64,000 nt of DNA from Lacisediminihabitans sp040549465 (lineage in GTDB: Bacteria > Actinomycetota > Actinomycetes > Actinomycetales > Microbacteriaceae), in assembly GCF_040549465.1 (NCBI RefSeq), contig NZ_JBEPTL010000005.1, positions 124,001 to 188,000 of the forward strand. Direction: 5' to 3'. Shown here in pieces: positions 62,310-64,000 of this stretch. The notes under the pieces are model-generated. The model searched no databases, was not told where the DNA came from, and saw only the letters and a list, made by a program, of their open reading frames with translations. Each line of letters begins with the position of its first letter. The first letter of the stretch is position 1. Position numbers and translations under genes: made by a program.

Positions 62310-62888
62310 ATGAGCGACGCCATGCCCGCCGACCAGGACCCGCGCATCTTCCAACGGCTACTCGACGAGCGCATCATCTTCCTCGGCACGGAGGTGACGG
62401 ATGCTTCAGCCAACGAGGTCTGCGCCAAACTGCTGCTGCTCAACTCGGTGGCCCCTGACAAAGACATCTACCTCTACATCAATTCGCCGGGCGGATCGGT
62501 GACCTCGGGGTTTGCGATCTACGACACCATGAAATTCGTGCAGGCGGATGTCGCGACCGTCGCGTTCGGGTTCGCGGCGTCCATGGGCCAGTTCCTGTTG
62601 TCATCCGGAACACCGGGCAAGCGTTACGCCCTGCCGAATTCGAGCGTCGTGATGCACCAGCCACATGGTGGGTTCGGCGGTACCTCCGCAGACATCCAGA
62701 CCCAGGCGAAGCAGATCCTGTTCTTTAAGCGGCGGATGGCGCAACTCACCAGCGCGCAGACCGGCAAGACGCTGGAACAGATCACCGAGGATGCCGACCG
62801 GGACCGCTGGTTCACCGCCGAGGAAGCACTCGAATATGGCTTCGTCGATCACCTGGTGACGACGGCGCGCGGTATCACCGCCTCGTAG
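62310..62888 (+). CDS. clpP: ATP-dependent Clp protease proteolytic subunit
   Basis: The 192-residue peptidase has the ClpP triad: Ser91 in GFAASMGQ, His116 in VMHQPHGG and Asp165 in DADRDRWF. YLYINSPGGSVTSGFAIYDT and EEALEYGFVD are typical. Before Ser91 the sequence is FGFAASMG where most ClpPs have GQAASMG, a small variation next to the oxyanion region. ATG at 62310 follows GAAAGGACTTTCCC. It is a lone clpP, not the clpP1-clpP2-clpX cluster, and is divergent from clgR, so it may be an extra paralogue. Works with ClpX or ClpC ATPases. Confidence 0.93.
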   Translation: MSDAMPADQDPRIFQRLLDERIIFLGTEVTDASANEVCAKLLLLNSVAPDKDIYLYINSPGGSVTSGFAIYDTMKFVQADVATVAFGFAASMGQFLLSSGTPGKRYALPNSSVVMHQPHGGFGGTSADIQTQAKQILFFKRRMAQLTSAQTGKTLEQITEDADRDRWFTAEEALEYGFVDHLVTTARGITAS

Positions 62889-63058
62889 CCCGGCGAAAAA
62901 TCAGGCGGCGGCGAACCGCTTGGCCGAGCGGGCTTTCGCCTTCTCCGCCTGAGCCCGGTCGGCATCTGCGAAATCGCCACAAACGATTGGCATCGACTGG
63001 GTCTACTCATCCGCACGAAACTTAGGCGTCGCACATCCGCGGACCCTAGGCTGGCCAG

Positions 63059-64000
63059 GTGGCTCGCAGCATCTACATCACCTCCGTCGAGGGGCACGCC
63101 GGAAAGTCGACCATCGCCCTCGGCGTACTCGACACCCTGAGTCATGAGACCGAGAGAGTCGGGGTCTTCCGGCCGGTGGCCCGCTCGAGCGAGAGCCGTG
63201 ACTATGTGCTCGAGATGCTGCTCGCCCACGATGGTGTCGACCTCGACTACGACGAGTGTGTCGGGGTCAGCTATGAGGATGTGCACCAGGATCCGGATGC
63301 CGCCCTCAGCGAGATCGTCTCCCGCTATAAGTCGGTCGAGCGCCAGTGCGACGCCGTGGTCATCCTCGGGTCGGACTACACGGATGTCGGCAGCCCGACC
63401 GAGTTGAGCTTCAACGCCCGCATCGCCGCCAACCTCGGAGCCCCCGTGCTGCTGGTGCTCGGCGGCCAGTCCTCCGACGAACACGGCAGTCGGAGCCCTG
63501 ACGACATGCGGCAGATTTTCGGCCTGGCCCGCCAGGAGTTGGAGAGCGCACATGCCCAGGTGCTCGGCGTCATCGCCAACCGGGCCGACCCCGACCGTCT
63601 CGACGACATCGTCGCAGCGCTCGGTATCGACGCTGGCCGGGCTCCGGTGTGGGCCATTCCCGAAGACCGGTTCCTCATTGCACCGAGCGTCGCCTCCCTC
63701 ATGGGAGCTGTCGATGGCACCCTGTTCCGCGGTGATCCGGCGCTGCTCGGACGTGAATCGCTGGGGGTCGTCGTCGCGGCGATGTCCATGGAGAACGTGT
63801 TGACCCGGCTGATCGAGGGCGGCGTCGTGGTCGTGCCTGGCGATCGGTCCGACGTTCTGCTCGCCGTGCTGATGGCGCACGCAGCCGAGACCTTCCCCTC
63901 GCTCTCCGGCATCATCCTCAACGGTGGTTTCGAGATACTGCCGCAGATCGCGCTGCTCATCGACGGTCTCGACAACTCGCTGCCCATCATCCGCAACAAG
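63059..64000 (+). CDS. pta: Phosphate acetyltransferase, N-terminal part (3' end outside window)
   Basis: The frame is open from GTG 63059 to the window edge, 314 codons. It begins ARSIYITSVEGHAGKSTIAL, with a P-loop-like GHAGKST of the BioD-like (AAA_26) N-terminal domain, followed by the regulatory DRTGG domain (VLNRADPDR-like VIANRADPDRLDDIV near residue 173 and VVVPGDRSDVL near 258). This is the long form of Pta; the catalytic PTA_PTB domain is still to come. Pta converts acetyl-CoA and phosphate to acetyl phosphate. No ribosome binding site; TAGGCT lies 6 bases before GTG, so the mRNA is likely leaderless. Confidence 0.9.
   Translation, partial: MARSIYITSVEGHAGKSTIALGVLDTLSHETERVGVFRPVARSSESRDYVLEMLLAHDGVDLDYDECVGVSYEDVHQDPDAALSEIVSRYKSVERQCDAVVILGSDYTDVGSPTELSFNARIAANLGAPVLLVLGGQSSDEHGSRSPDDMRQIFGLARQELESAHAQVLGVIANRADPDRLDDIVAALGIDAGRAPVWAIPEDRFLIAPSVASLMGAVDGTLFRGDPALLGRESLGVVVAAMSMENVLTRLIEGGVVVVPGDRSDVLLAVLMAHAAETFPSLSGIILNGGFEILPQIALLIDGLDNSLPIIRNK

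Overview
The window is high-GC DNA (long antisense open frames, strong C/G third-position bias) from what is most probably an actinobacterium of the Microbacteriaceae or a close relative. This is inferred from the gene content: a ClgR-type regulator beside clpP, a Pta with an N-terminal P-loop domain, an araB-araD-araA order, many LacI and ROK regulators, a rplJ-rplL pair with an L10 leader, and several genes that seem to lack ribosome binding sites because a TANNNT -10 box lies 6-9 bases before the start codon. No transposase, integrase, prophage or CRISPR array was seen.

Layout. 1-3.4 kb: end of a Gfo/Idh oxidoreductase with a sugar isomerase, an ArsR/AHSA1 pair and a VOC protein. 3.4-9.2 kb: a MacA/MacB-type export operon (minus strand) divergent from a two-component system that probably controls it. 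9.3-12.8 kb: a sugar-nucleotide-type dehydrogenase overlapping an Ala/Pro-rich membrane protein, then rplJ-rplL. 13.3-18.4 kb: a LacI regulator divergent from an alpha-glucoside-type ABC importer, with two TGGAACCGGTTCC operators between them. 18.6-26.1 kb: an ABC exporter, a truncated sensor gene, cystathionine beta-synthase and gamma-synthase (transsulfuration), and an amino-acid permease with a cyclase-family hydrolase.

26.2-38.2 kb is an arabinose block: LacI regulator, ROK regulator, MmsA-MmsB-ChvE monosaccharide importer, araB-araD-araA and a second LacI regulator. Four TGTGA-type LacI operators and two CTTGACGACAAG sites tie these promoters together. 38.6-47 kb is a xylose/oxidoreductase block: Gfo/Idh, acetylxylan-esterase-like hydrolase, xylB, xylA, ThuA and two more Gfo/Idh proteins.

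47.1-55 kb is a metal-resistance island: DUF305 lipoprotein, DUF6153-like membrane protein, copA, copZ-like chaperone and csoR, divergent from a CPH-type copB; then an ArsR/SmtB regulator with a His-rich CDF exporter. 55-64 kb: a ROK regulator, several gene remnants, a saccharopine-dehydrogenase-like protein, a HerA-like ATPase, a PH-like membrane protein, tRNA-Ser(GGA) with a decayed duplicate, the SRP RNA, clgR divergent from clpP, and the start of pta.

The least ordinary elements are non-coding or very small: a G29/C31 perfect hairpin, a 31-residue acidic repeat peptide with an excellent ribosome binding site, dispersed inverted repeats of which two families occur twice with conserved arms but unrelated loops, a GCAGA half-site array in front of clpP, and three deletion scars holding gene remnants.
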